A model generated the notes under the pieces. The model was given only the letters and a program-made list of their open reading frames with translations, searched no databases and had not been told where the DNA came from. This document shows positions 7,564 through 16,508 of a DNA stretch of 64,000 nucleotides, in pieces; position 1 is the stretch's first letter, and every line of letters begins with the position of its first letter. The position numbers and the translations under genes were made by a program. This DNA is from CF-13 sp036782775 (lineage in GTDB: Bacteria; Chloroflexota; Dormibacteria; CF-121): NCBI GenBank assembly GCA_036782775.1, contig DAIPYJ010000005.1, positions 18,089 to 82,088 of the forward strand, given 5' to 3'.

Positions 7564-8446
7564 GCCCCTCTTCGAGGCCAGTCGTCGGGCGCCAGCCCAT
7601 CACGGTGCCGATCTTCGAGGCATCGACGACGGAGCGTCGCTGTTCGCCCGGCATCGGAGGACCATGGAGCTCCTCCTGCTCGCTGCGGGCGAGCCGCCGG
7701 ACCAGCCCAAAGATGTGATTGATGTCCGTCTCGATGCCGGTACCTACGTTGAAGGACCCGACCGCGTCTGAGGTCAGTGCGCGCGCATTGGCGTCGGCCA
7801 CATCAGTCACGTAAACGAAGTCGCGGGTTTGCTTGCCGTCGCCGTTGACGCGCGCCGGCTCGCCTCGCAGGAGCTTCTGGCTGAAGATTGCGACCACACC
7901 AGCCTCGCCGTGCGGATCCTGGCGCGGTCCATACACGTTGGCATAGCGAAGCGCGGCATAGGAGAGGCCATGCAGATCGTGAAACATGCGCAGATAGACC
8001 TCGGCGGCAAGCTTCGCGGCGCCGTACGGCGAGACGGGGAGTGCAGGCGCATCCTCGGGCGTTGGCACTCGATCGGTGTCGCCGTAGATGGCCCCGCCGG
8101 TCGATGCGAACAAAAAGCGCTTCACCTGGTGCTCCACGCTCGCCTGGAGCAGCGCGATGGTGCCGAGCACGTTGACCTGCCCGTCGAAAACGGGATCCTG
8201 GACGGACATCCGAACGCTCTTCTGGGCAGCCTGATGGAGGACCGCTTCAGGCCGCTCGATCCGAAACAGCTCATCAAGCCAGGGCGAGCCGAGTTCCATC
8301 TGATAGAAGCGGGCGCGCGGGGGCAGGTGCTCGACGTGGCCGGTGCTCAGGTCGTCGAGGATCACGACGTCGTAGCCGTCGGCAAGCATGCGCTCGGCGA
8401 CGTGCGAGCCGATGAAGCCGGCCCCGCCGGTCACCAGGAGCTTCAT
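7493..8446 (-). CDS. NAD-dependent sugar-nucleotide epimerase/dehydratase (GalE-like)
   Basis: A 317-residue extended short-chain dehydrogenase. The N-terminal VTGGAGFIGSHVAE is the NAD-binding glycine motif; the catalytic YxxxK is in SPYGAAKLAAE, and FASTGGAIYGD and RYANVYGPRQDP are typical of UDP-glucose 4-epimerase-like enzymes. The exact substrate cannot be read from sequence. Its ATG overlaps the stop codon of the upstream flippase-like gene (ATGA), and the whole set down from the TadE genes appears to be one transcript, so it may supply a sugar nucleotide for a surface glycan or glycolipid. Confidence 0.85.
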   Translation of the reverse strand: MKLLVTGGAGFIGSHVAERMLADGYDVVILDDLSTGHVEHLPPRARFYQMELGSPWLDELFRIERPEAVLHQAAQKSVRMSVQDPVFDGQVNVLGTIALLQASVEHQVKRFLFASTGGAIYGDTDRVPTPEDAPALPVSPYGAAKLAAEVYLRMFHDLHGLSYAALRYANVYGPRQDPHGEAGVVAIFSQKLLRGEPARVNGDGKQTRDFVYVTDVADANARALTSDAVGSFNVGTGIETDINHIFGLVRRLARSEQEELHGPPMPGEQRRSVVDASKIGTVMGWRPTTGLEEGLSQTVQYFREVMAATPGVPAQPV

Positions 8447-9453
8447 CGACGGTGGCTGAGGAGGAAGACGACGAGGCCGACCCCGATCAGGCTCCAGTAG
8501 CTGATCAGGCGGTCGAGGATGGCGATCGAGAAGGCATGCGCGGTGCTGAGGCCAAAGAAAGCGAGCACCGCGATGATGCCGCCCTCGACCAGCACCAGGC
8601 CGCCGGGGAGGGCGGGGATGGTCGTCAGCAACGAGGCCACCAGAGCGATGAAGACAATCTGGGCGATGCTGAGCGAGATGTGCAAGGGCAGCGCCTGGAC
8701 GACAAGAAATAGGCGGGCCGACTCCGCCATCCAGACCACGACCGTGAGGGCGATCAGCAGCGGCACGCGACCGGAAAAGGCGCTGAGCAGCCCGTGGATG
8801 AAGCGCCCGGCGCGATCGCGCAGGCGATGAGGGAGAACGTTCGCAATGTGGTGGCCGCTGAAACGAATTGCGATCAGGCCGGCGATCAGAGCGGCGCAGA
8901 TCACCAACCCAACGATGAAGGCGGGCACGAACGTCTTCGGGACGGCGGCCCGGAAGCTGATCAGGCCGCTGATCACCAGCAGGCTCATCAGGACCAGAAA
9001 ATCCAGCGCCCGCTCGCTGTAGATCGTGCCCAACCCTTTGGAGCCCGAGACTTCGGTCTGCTGGCGCAGCAGGTAAGCGCGGTAGAAGTCACCCATCTTG
9101 GCCGGCAGCACGCAATTGGCGAACCAGGCGAGGATGATGATGTGAAAAAGTTCGGCGAAGCGATTGCGTTCTCCCGTGTTGCGCAGCAGCAATTCCCAGC
9201 GTACGCTGCGGACCACGAACGAGAAATAAAACGCGGCGATCGCCAGCGCGTAGATCGCGAGGTTCGTCTGGCTGATCGCCTTGAGGCTCGCTCCGTAGTC
9301 CAGCTGGACGTGGGTGAAGACGACGAAGAGGACGACCGCGAGGATCGCGAACGAGATAAGGGTTCGCGGATCGAGCAGGCGCTCGCGAAGCGGAGATCGG
9401 GCCACCGGCGCCTGCGGCGGGACGGCGGCAGGCTGCATCTCGAACTCCAACAT
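8443..9453 (-). CDS. Lysylphosphatidylglycerol-synthase-TM / YbhN-like flippase-domain membrane protein
   Basis: A 336-residue polytopic membrane protein with about eight hydrophobic segments. The pattern VRSVRWELLLR, FANCVLPAKMGDFYRAYLLR, TIYSERALDFLVL, and later TIPALPGGLVLVEGG is diagnostic of the family that includes YbhN, AglD and the flippase domain of MprF. Members move lipids or assist lipid-linked sugar transfer. It sits between a small unknown gene and the epimerase in a minus-strand run, consistent with surface glycolipid metabolism. The first 25 residues are a Pro/Ala-rich cytoplasmic tail. Confidence 0.85.
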   Translation of the reverse strand: MLEFEMQPAAVPPQAPVARSPLRERLLDPRTLISFAILAVVLFVVFTHVQLDYGASLKAISQTNLAIYALAIAAFYFSFVVRSVRWELLLRNTGERNRFAELFHIIILAWFANCVLPAKMGDFYRAYLLRQQTEVSGSKGLGTIYSERALDFLVLMSLLVISGLISFRAAVPKTFVPAFIVGLVICAALIAGLIAIRFSGHHIANVLPHRLRDRAGRFIHGLLSAFSGRVPLLIALTVVVWMAESARLFLVVQALPLHISLSIAQIVFIALVASLLTTIPALPGGLVLVEGGIIAVLAFFGLSTAHAFSIAILDRLISYWSLIGVGLVVFLLSHRR

Positions 9454-9473
9454 ATCAGGCGATCTCCGGCGCG

Positions 9474-10049
9474 TCAGTCGGCGATCTTGCGGCGGCGGAT
9501 GATCCTTTCTAGTAACGGCATTCGATGGCGCGGCTTGCCCGAGGCGCCGTATTGCCGTTTGATTTGCTCTTCCTCGCGAGCCTCGAGCACGCGCGGGACC
9601 CAGTCGGACTCGATCATGGGAGAGTCGCCGCCGTCCCAGGTTTTCAGATAGAAGATTCCCTTGAGCGCGGTGAAGGGGATGGCCAGCTCCTTGATCTCGG
9701 TCTGGTCGGGAGAAACCAGGGAAAGCGTCACCCCGTAGCGCGAAGGGCGGATCATGCGGTCGCTGTAGCCACGCAGGACCTCGTGGTCGACGAAATGGAT
9801 GGCGACCCGCTGATACTCGCTCATGTCGACCGGGTTGGAGGGCGCCCGTGAATCGAGCAGGACGTACTTCAGGCTGCTGAGCGGGACAAACGCACCGCGA
9901 TTGTTGGTGCCGACGTTACGCACCTCGGTCGAGATGAAGGGGCTTTCCAGCTCCCGCCGCGGTGGGTCACCGTGGAGCGTCTCGCCGTCGAGGAAGCAGT
10001 AGATCGCGTGCGCCACGCTCCACGCATTGTAGGGCGTGGCGCCCACCAA
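9474..10049 (-). CDS. Uncharacterised protein, possibly DUF6982-like beta domain
   Basis: About 191 residues from a TTG at 10049, with an in-frame GTG one codon later. The central part (YQRVAIHFVDHEVLRGYSD, then YGVTLSLVSPD, then FTALKGIFYLKTWDG) resembles a small beta-domain family seen beside regulatory or adhesion proteins and annotated DUF6982; the resemblance is from memory of the pattern and is weak. The C-terminus is basic (RIIRRRKIAD). The gene starts three bases beyond the TadG-like stop codon and is followed after 20 bases by the flippase-like gene, so it is within the same operon. No signal peptide is visible. Confidence 0.5.
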   Translation of the reverse strand: MVGATPYNAWSVAHAIYCFLDGETLHGDPPRRELESPFISTEVRNVGTNNRGAFVPLSSLKYVLLDSRAPSNPVDMSEYQRVAIHFVDHEVLRGYSDRMIRPSRYGVTLSLVSPDQTEIKELAIPFTALKGIFYLKTWDGGDSPMIESDWVPRVLEAREEEQIKRQYGASGKPRHRMPLLERIIRRRKIAD

Positions 10050-10052
10050 TTC

Positions 10053-11672
10053 TTACTTGACCAGGTAGGCCAGGCCGCGGAAGTGCGGCACGTAATGCGG
10101 GTTGAACTGGTCGATCAGTCCTGCCGCGTTCGTCTGGTATTGGTTCGCCTTGCAGTTCGGCGGCGGGAGGGGCGCACTCGCCGTGTAGCTCCCGTTGGCC
10201 AGGTTGCCACCGTCGAGGTCGACCTGCGGGCCGATCACCTCGCCGTTGACGGCGTAGGCGTTGTTCTGGGACCAGTTGGGTTGGGCCAGGTTCGCCGGGA
10301 GGGCGTACACGGCCTGCAGCGTCACGACGGTACCGTGGGAACCGTTGGTATCGGCATCGAAGATCGAGCCCCAGATCTGGAAGGGATAGCCGCCCGCCGT
10401 CGCCTTGGTGCCATCGATCGTTTCCGACCAAGGGGTGCCATTCGGTCCGCTGATCGTGTCGGTCGTCTTGATGAAGAAGACGATGCTATCGGTCCCGCTC
10501 GATACGAAGCTGGGCCCGACGAAGAACACGCTTGGCGACGTGTTGCCGCTGGTGCTGGCGCTGAACTTCGAGTTGCCATCGAAGACGAAAACCACGCCGT
10601 TGGTGCCATCTGAAGCCTTCGGCAGGTCCGTGACCCCGCCAAACGGGCCCCAATGCGGCAGGCCATCACTGGTGTTCGAGACGGTTCCGCCGGTGATCGT
10701 GAAATTGACGTTGTCGAAATAGTAGATGCCGTTCTCGAACTCGTAGCGGACGTTGTTGTTGGTCAGGTTGATATTGCTGTGGTAGGTGCCGGCGTGATAA
10801 ATGACCGGGTTTGTGCCGGTTGGCGGCAGCGCATCGGCCGGCTTCAGCGGCGGCTCGTAGTTCGGGGTCTGCTCCACGGGCTGTGAGACGCCAACGCTGC
10901 CATACCAGTAGGTAACCAGCGCATGGGTGTCCGACGCCTGGGAATAGAAGAACTGTCCGTTCAGGTTGTTCCAGCCGCCGCCCGGGTTCGGCGCGTGCCA
11001 CTTGGCGTTCGACACCAACCGCCCCTGATTGGGATCCGGCTTGCAGATGTCGCTGCCGTTGTCGCCATTGTCGATCTGGATGTTTCCGTTCTGGTCGTAG
11101 TTGACGCTGTTGCCATTACCGCCCGCGTCAAACCCAAAGATGGTGTAGGTCTTGTTGAAGAAGCCGCCGTGCGCGTAGGCATCGGCAACCACCGCCGCGC
11201 TCGAAAACCCGAGAATCGAGGCGAAGGTCAGCGGCACGTTGTAGGTGACCCGCACGTGGATCTCGTTGTTGTTACTCCGGCTCGGCGTCCAGATTTGGAC
11301 GGTCGCCGAAAGAGTGCTGGCGCGCTCGGTGAAGCCACCGCCGAAGCTGGCGGGCTGATACGTCGCTGACGCCGGGTTGCAGGAGCTACCATCGACCGGC
11401 GTGTCGCCCAGACCCTTCAAGGCATAAACCGACGCGTCGCAATCGGCATTGTTGATCTGCTGCTGACCGGGCGTCGTGACCGCTTGCGTCGGGATGAGAT
11501 CCTGCGCTCCGGCCAGCGCGCCCGCGTCGGCCGCGTTTTGAACATCGCGACGCTGGAAATACAGCCGGCCGCCATCGAGCCCGAGGGCGATGATGCCGAA
11601 GAGCGCCGTGGCCGACAGGGCTACGATGACGAGGCTCTGCGCGCGCTTCTTACGGCGAAGGTTGACCATCAT
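10053..11672 (-). CDS. TadG-like secreted protein (Tad pseudopilin N-terminal domain)
   Basis: A 539-residue protein whose first 60 residues match the putative Flp-pilus-assembly TadG N-terminal domain: RAQSLVIVALSATALFGIIAL is the hydrophobic pseudopilin-like helix and DVQNAADAGALAGA is the family signature. The remaining 450 residues are Asn/Gly/Thr/Ser-rich and beta-strand-like, with repeated strand patterns around NLTNNNVRYEF and FVFDGNSKF, suggesting an extracellular beta-rich module. It ends in HFRGLAYLVK. It is one base from the upstream TadE-like gene. No TadA ATPase, TadB/C platform, prepilin peptidase or Flp prepilin is in the window. Confidence 0.82.
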   Translation of the reverse strand: MMVNLRRKKRAQSLVIVALSATALFGIIALGLDGGRLYFQRRDVQNAADAGALAGAQDLIPTQAVTTPGQQQINNADCDASVYALKGLGDTPVDGSSCNPASATYQPASFGGGFTERASTLSATVQIWTPSRSNNNEIHVRVTYNVPLTFASILGFSSAAVVADAYAHGGFFNKTYTIFGFDAGGNGNSVNYDQNGNIQIDNGDNGSDICKPDPNQGRLVSNAKWHAPNPGGGWNNLNGQFFYSQASDTHALVTYWYGSVGVSQPVEQTPNYEPPLKPADALPPTGTNPVIYHAGTYHSNINLTNNNVRYEFENGIYYFDNVNFTITGGTVSNTSDGLPHWGPFGGVTDLPKASDGTNGVVFVFDGNSKFSASTSGNTSPSVFFVGPSFVSSGTDSIVFFIKTTDTISGPNGTPWSETIDGTKATAGGYPFQIWGSIFDADTNGSHGTVVTLQAVYALPANLAQPNWSQNNAYAVNGEVIGPQVDLDGGNLANGSYTASAPLPPPNCKANQYQTNAAGLIDQFNPHYVPHFRGLAYLVK

Positions 11673-11673
11673 T

Positions 11674-12150
11674 TCAGTACTCCGTGACCATCGAGGATTC
11701 AGCCGAGATCACGACCCCGTTGCCCGCCGCGTCGCGGACAACCGGAATCCAGGGCTGGAAGAGGTACGAGATCCTGACCGAGACCGTCTGACGGCCGGGC
11801 GTGCCGATCCCGGGGCTGTACCAGATGTAGCCGGTGTTCGGGTTTGTCGGCGTGGTCGGGCAGGTCCCAGGCGCCGGAGCCGTGCCAGCGCAGGGATCCT
11901 GCGAGAGCGCGAACGCGCCGCCGAGCTTGCTCTGGACGGCGGCGATGACGGTCGAGTTGTTCGGCAGCGGAGAGTCAAACGGGATGGCGGCGCGCGTCCC
12001 CTCCCGGGCGGCGTCCGAAATGCTGTTGTAGATATAGATGCCTCGCCCAAGGTCCATGGTCCCCAGCAGCAGAAGGAAGAAGATCGGAGCGAGCAGTGCG
12101 AACTCGATCATCGACTGCCCACCGTGGCGGCGCAACAGGCCTTTGCGCAT
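11674..12150 (-). CDS. TadE-like pseudopilin
   Basis: A 158-residue TadE family protein. After a short basic start, GGQSMIEFALLAPIFFLLLLG is the pseudopilin helix with the conserved Glu after the cleavage region, followed by MDLGRGIYIYNSISDAAREGTR, typical of TadE. The C-terminal region carries two Cys residues (DPCAGTAPAPGTC) and is probably extracytoplasmic. Its ATG shares one base with the stop codon of the next TadE-like gene upstream (TGATG). It likely forms a minor pilin or envelope complex with its two neighbours. Confidence 0.88.
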   Translation of the reverse strand: MRKGLLRRHGGQSMIEFALLAPIFFLLLLGTMDLGRGIYIYNSISDAAREGTRAAIPFDSPLPNNSTVIAAVQSKLGGAFALSQDPCAGTAPAPGTCPTTPTNPNTGYIWYSPGIGTPGRQTVSVRISYLFQPWIPVVRDAAGNGVVISAESSMVTEY

Positions 12151-12635
12151 CAGTACTCCGCCCTGAACACCGAGCTGGTGTTGATGGTGAGTGGGTCGCC
12201 GATCAAGGCGCCGATGATCGGCGTGATGAAGTTGAACTTAAAAGCGGCCTGGACGGTGATCGCATACTGCGAGCCGGTCCCGTTGGTGATGTCATTCTCG
12301 CGCGTGCTCTGATCTGGAAACACCTGAATATCGCTGTCCTGCACGGTGATGCCGGTGCCGTATAGCTCGTTTTTCACCCGCGCGATGATGGCAGCGTTGC
12401 TGGGCGTCGGGCAGTTCGAAGCCGAGGGGCAGATTGGATTCAGCCCGAGGTAATACGGGGTGGCAGCATAGCGCGCGCCTTCCCGGACCGCGTTGGTAAT
12501 GGCGATCTGGTAGTAGAAGGCGCGGCCGAGGTCCAGCATGCCCATCATGCCGATCACGAGGAACGGCACCATGACCGCCATCTCGGCGAGCGCCTGCGCT
12601 CGCTTCCCGCGTAAACGTGAGTGCGTTTTCCTCAT
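12150..12635 (-). CDS. TadE-like pseudopilin
   Basis: About 161 residues from the ATG at 12635, which lies directly after an AAAGGA; the frame is open further upstream but that part is not TadE-like. KRAQALAEMAVMVPFLVIGMMG is the pseudopilin helix with the conserved Glu, then MLDLGRAFYYQIAITNAVREGARYA is the family signature. Two Cys residues (ICPSASNC) may form a disulphide outside the membrane. This is the first gene of the minus-strand run of TadE, TadE, TadG, unknown, flippase-like and epimerase genes, so the promoter should lie in the 204-base gap shared with the divergent M23 peptidase gene. Confidence 0.85.
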   Translation of the reverse strand: MRKTHSRLRGKRAQALAEMAVMVPFLVIGMMGMLDLGRAFYYQIAITNAVREGARYAATPYYLGLNPICPSASNCPTPSNAAIIARVKNELYGTGITVQDSDIQVFPDQSTRENDITNGTGSQYAITVQAAFKFNFITPIIGALIGDPLTINTSSVFRAEY

Positions 12636-12839
12636 TCCTTTCTGTTCCAAGCGCTTAAAATCGCCGGGTCGCAGCGCGCGAAATCCATGACAAAACACGT
12701 GAGATCCTCGGACTCCTTCGCAGTTCAACGCCAGCCTATGCGAAAGCCTGTCGCGACCCCAAGAGAGGGCGCGCATCGTGACGGCGCCGTCGCGGCCCTG
12801 TTGCGGCTTTCTTTCAGGTCTTGTTACGGGCCTGTTGTT

Positions 12840-14714
12840 ATGCGGTTCTTAAGGTCGTACAGCCCCGTGACGCTGGCGGCGGTGCTCTGCGTGCTTACCG
12901 TGCAGACCGCCGATGCGGCGGGCAATCTCACCCTGCCCTTCAACATCCCCAACCCGACGATCACCTCGTACATGGACCATCACTACCCGACCCGCCAGTC
13001 AGACGGCATCATGATCCGCTTCGACGGCGCCACCGGCTATGCCTACGACGGACACCGGGGCATCGATTACGCCGTCCCCTCGAACACGCCGGTGGTGGCG
13101 GCCGACGATGGCACGGTCACCTACAGCGAGTGGAGCAATGATGGCGGCTGGGGCGTCGTCATCGAGCATGCGACCGATCGCACCGCCTATTTCCACAACA
13201 ACAAACTCTTTGTCTACGAGGGTCAGCATGTCTCGCGTGGTCAGCTGATCGCCCTCAGCGGCAGCACCGGAAATTCGACCGGCCCGCACGTCCATTTCGA
13301 GGCGCGCGACCTGCAGACGAACTGGCATTCGATCGACCCGTATGGGTGGACCGGGAAAGGCCCGGATCCATGGAGCTACGACGAGGGATATCTGTTTACG
13401 AGTAATCCACCGGTGCCCTTCCTGTTGCCGCTCGCCTTTTTCGGCGGAGCTCGCTGGAATTACTGGTACGGCGCCGACGGTCCGCCGTCACCGGTGACCT
13501 GGGACCTACGTCAGGGGCAGTACGGGCTGGCCGGTTCGGCAGTCAAATGGGATGCGGATCCGGGTGTGAATGCACCACGCAGCCAGACGCTCAGCGGGAC
13601 TGCCGCGGTGCCCGGACCGGGCTCCCACACGCTGCACCTGCGGGTCTGGGACCGCGCCGGGCGGACGGCAGACCTTACCTACCTATATCTATATGACGTG
13701 GATCCGCCGACCTCGTCGGTATCGGTCGAGCCGGTCAGGTCGAGTGCCGTGCCGCTCCACTGGTCGGGCACCGACGCCCTGTCCGGCATCAAGGACGTGT
13801 CGATCGACGTCAGCACTAACGGCGGCGCTTTCCGCCCCTGGCTTGAGCAGTCGGTCGATCAGCCCTCCGCTGGCACCTCGGTCGGTGGGGCGCGTTTCCT
13901 CGGCCAGGCTGGTAGCAGCTACCAGTTCCGGGTCACGCTTCGGGATGCGGCGAGGAACGCCGCGGCACCGGTGATCATCAGCGCTGCCGTCCCGGCCACA
14001 GCCGCCGCACCGGCGACCGTAAACGACGAGGCGATTCTTGGGGCACTCCCCGATCTGCCCTCTGGCAGTGTGCGGATCGGCGGTCTGCGGCAGGAGCATC
14101 CCTCGTTGCACGGCGCACTCGCGCTTGGCGGTGACGCGTCGATCGAGGGTCTCGGGGCCAGCCGCACCGCGCCAACGGCCTCGCCGACTTCAACGGCGCC
14201 GGCCGTCGACATCGCGACCACGGACGCGGGTTCGCTCGTGCTCCTCGCCGATGGCACGACCTGGTCGGGCGATGGGACGCAGGGGCCGCGATTCACGGTG
14301 CACGCGCCGGTTCGCCTCCTTGGAGGACTCCGGGGAACGCTGATGGCAATCGGCGGCGACGGTGGCGTGGCGCTGCCGAATGGTGGTTCGGCGCCTGGGG
14401 TCTACATCGGAAACGGCGCGACCATCACCGACGCGGCGCTTTTCCCGGGGCAGGTCAGCGGGCTCATGCTCGATAACTTCGGGACGATTCACTCCTTTAG
14501 CGGCGCGGATGCCGCTCTCCCGTTTACTCCCGCTTCATGGACATTGCCCCAGCCGCCCGCGGGATTGGCCCTCGCCGGCTCGCCCGATGCGCCTGCCGGC
14601 ATCGTCACCGACACCGCGGGCGACTGGCAGACCTTTGGAAGCCTGCTCTTGCTGCCAGCCGCGATGTTTCATGGGCCGGCCTTCGACCCGGCGACCGGCT
14701 TGCCGATCCGCTGA
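12840..14714 (+). CDS. Secreted M23-family metallopeptidase with C-terminal beta domains
   Basis: A 624-residue secreted protein from the ATG at 12840, which begins a clear signal peptide (VTLAAVLCVLTVQTADAAG). The M23 (LytM-like) domain occupies roughly residues 40-170: the zinc ligands are in GHRGIDYAVP (HxxxD) and in GPHVHFEA (the HxH pair), so the active site looks complete. It would cut peptidoglycan cross-links. Residues of about 200-400 contain Ig-like strands, and the C-terminal 200 residues are Gly/Ala-rich with repeated beta patterns. The frame is open upstream to 12621 but overlaps the divergent TadE-like gene there. Confidence 0.85.
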   Translation: MRFLRSYSPVTLAAVLCVLTVQTADAAGNLTLPFNIPNPTITSYMDHHYPTRQSDGIMIRFDGATGYAYDGHRGIDYAVPSNTPVVAADDGTVTYSEWSNDGGWGVVIEHATDRTAYFHNNKLFVYEGQHVSRGQLIALSGSTGNSTGPHVHFEARDLQTNWHSIDPYGWTGKGPDPWSYDEGYLFTSNPPVPFLLPLAFFGGARWNYWYGADGPPSPVTWDLRQGQYGLAGSAVKWDADPGVNAPRSQTLSGTAAVPGPGSHTLHLRVWDRAGRTADLTYLYLYDVDPPTSSVSVEPVRSSAVPLHWSGTDALSGIKDVSIDVSTNGGAFRPWLEQSVDQPSAGTSVGGARFLGQAGSSYQFRVTLRDAARNAAAPVIISAAVPATAAAPATVNDEAILGALPDLPSGSVRIGGLRQEHPSLHGALALGGDASIEGLGASRTAPTASPTSTAPAVDIATTDAGSLVLLADGTTWSGDGTQGPRFTVHAPVRLLGGLRGTLMAIGGDGGVALPNGGSAPGVYIGNGATITDAALFPGQVSGLMLDNFGTIHSFSGADAALPFTPASWTLPQPPAGLALAGSPDAPAGIVTDTAGDWQTFGSLLLLPAAMFHGPAFDPATGLPIR

Positions 14715-14715
14715 G

Positions 14716-15771
14716 CTAGCTGGCGACCTGAACCGGGCGGACGCCCATCACCCGTCGAACCGCGTCGATCGCGTAGTCGATATCCGCTTCGCTCACCCCG
14801 CGATGGGTGACCATGCGCCAGCGCGAGGCCGAGGCGATGTCGAGAAGGACGCCGACCTCACGGCACCGCTCTAAAAAAGCGCGAGCCGTCAGCGGCGGCC
14901 GGGAGTCGCCAAAGACCATGTTCGTCTCGACTTTTGCGAGGTCGACGTCGATGCCCGGGAGGCCCTGCAATCCTTCCGCCAGCCGGCGGGCGTTGCGATG
15001 GTCGTCGGCCAACCGGCCGACCATCTGGTCGAGCGAGACCAGGCCGGCTGCCGCCAGGATTCCGGCCTGGCGCATCCCGCCGCCCAGCATCTTGCGCGTC
15101 CGCCGGGCTCGCCCGATGAACTTGTCAGTTCCGGCCAGCAGTGAGCCAACCGGGGCGCTGAGCCCCTTGGAGAGGCAGAACATCACGGAGTCGACCGGCG
15201 CGGTCAACTCGCGGACATCGACCTCGAGCGCGACCGCGGCGTTGAAGACTCGCGCGCCGTCGAGGTGCACCGGGAATCCAGCGTCGTGCGCAACCTCGCA
15301 GACGACAGCGGTTTGTCGCGGGGTGAGGCAGATGCCACCCTTCCGGTTGTGCGTGTTCTCGAGACAGAGCAATCCGGTGCGTGGCTCATGGATGTCCGGC
15401 TCGCGGATCGCCTTGCGGACCTGTTCCGGCTGAATGCGCCCGTCAGCGGTGTCGAGCGGACGGAGCTGCAGGCCCCCGACCATGGCGCCGCCGGCGACCT
15501 CGTTCTGAAAAATGTGGCTGTCGAGCTCGAGGATGACCTCGTCACCCGGCTGGGTATGGCTCAGCAGGGCGCAGAGGTTGCCCATCGTGCCACTTGGCAC
15601 GAAGAGCGCGCTCTCCTTGCCGACCATCTCCGCGGCGCGTGCCTGGAGGCGATGGATCGTCGGGTCTTCGTCCCAGACGTCATCGCCAACCTCGGCGGTC
15701 GCCATCGCCTGGCGCATCGCCTCGGTTGGTTGTGTAAAGGTGTCGCTGCGCAGCTCGACGATGCGGGTCAT
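14716..15771 (-). CDS. ltaE: Low-specificity L-threonine aldolase
   Basis: PLP-dependent cleavage of L-threonine or L-allo-threonine to glycine and acetaldehyde. The 351-residue length is typical. Signatures are ELRSDTFTQPTEAMR at the N-terminus, LFVPSGTMGN, CLENTHNRKGG, VHLDGARVFNAAV (the Asp that contacts PLP) and CLSKGLSAPVGS, where the Lys forms the internal aldimine. It ends two bases from the M23 gene, with which it converges. It reads in the same direction as the two DUF881 genes but is separated from them in sense by their position upstream. Confidence 0.94.
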   Translation of the reverse strand: MTRIVELRSDTFTQPTEAMRQAMATAEVGDDVWDEDPTIHRLQARAAEMVGKESALFVPSGTMGNLCALLSHTQPGDEVILELDSHIFQNEVAGGAMVGGLQLRPLDTADGRIQPEQVRKAIREPDIHEPRTGLLCLENTHNRKGGICLTPRQTAVVCEVAHDAGFPVHLDGARVFNAAVALEVDVRELTAPVDSVMFCLSKGLSAPVGSLLAGTDKFIGRARRTRKMLGGGMRQAGILAAAGLVSLDQMVGRLADDHRNARRLAEGLQGLPGIDVDLAKVETNMVFGDSRPPLTARAFLERCREVGVLLDIASASRWRMVTHRGVSEADIDYAIDAVRRVMGVRPVQVAS

Positions 15772-15824
15772 TGCTGTTCGAGTTTAGTCAGAAGTCCCCC
15801 TTCGAAAGGAGAGGCATGGTGGGG

Positions 15825-16508
15825 CTATTTACCGAGCTGGGCGTAGACCAGGGGCTCAGGCGAGACCACCGCGGTGATCGCGAGGTCGCTCTTGCGCTCG
15901 ATCTGAATCTGTACCCGCGTCTGCAGGCTGGCGACCGCGAGGTCGGCGGCGGGCCCGAGCTGTTGGGGGTCGCCGATCACATTGAGAACGAGCGTGGTTC
16001 CGACCGAATGCCCGGCGACGAGCAGGTCGTCGCCTCTGGTCATCACCGGCGTGCTGCTGATCAGGCGGTAGCCGTTGAGCGCGAACGCCTCGCCGCTCGC
16101 CTGCCGCAGGCTGTTCAACACGTCCTGCAGCTCGAAGTCGAGCACGCTGCCCTGGATCCGAATCGTGATGCCGGGTCCGTGTACCGGCAGCTCGCCGTTC
16201 ACCAGCTGCAGGGTGGTCAGCTCCTTCTGGATGGCTTGCGCGTCGCTGCCGCCCGAGCTCAATCCCTGCCGAAGCTGCGCCTCCTGCTGGGTAAGGCTGG
16301 CGCTCTGCTGCATCAACTGGTTGTTGGCGTTGTTCAGGTCGTTGATCAGCAGCGCGATGCTGGTGTCGTCCTGGGCCGCGAGCGTCGCAGCGACGGTCGC
16401 CTGCGATCGCAACTGGACGACGATGAGAAAGCCCAGGATGACGCCGATCAAGCTGATCACGATCAGCCGCTGAAGGCGGGCGGTGGCTTCAGCCGAGCGG
16501 CTGAGCAT
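15825..16508 (-). CDS. DUF881 family membrane-anchored protein
   Basis: A 227-residue protein with one N-terminal membrane helix (LIVISLIGVILGFLIVVQL), a coiled coil (about residues 50-100) and a C-terminal DUF881 domain. The domain shows VHGPGITIRIQGS, DLQDV-like FELQDVLNSLRQASGEAFALNGYRL spread over two strands, and GDPQQLGPAA. DUF881 proteins occur in Gram-positive-like bacteria near cell division genes but lack a defined activity. Its start overlaps the end of the second DUF881 gene by 20 bases, so the pair is cotranscribed. Confidence 0.88.
   Translation of the reverse strand: MLSRSAEATARLQRLIVISLIGVILGFLIVVQLRSQATVAATLAAQDDTSIALLINDLNNANNQLMQQSASLTQQEAQLRQGLSSGGSDAQAIQKELTTLQLVNGELPVHGPGITIRIQGSVLDFELQDVLNSLRQASGEAFALNGYRLISSTPVMTRGDDLLVAGHSVGTTLVLNVIGDPQQLGPAADLAVASLQTRVQIQIERKSDLAITAVVSPEPLVYAQLGK

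Noticed and set aside
15787..15820. Possible sixth copy of the dispersed palindrome between ltaE and the DUF881 gene
   Set aside because: Only the C-rich arm and part of the G-rich tail are recognisable; the stem is poor, so it is left out of the repeat list.
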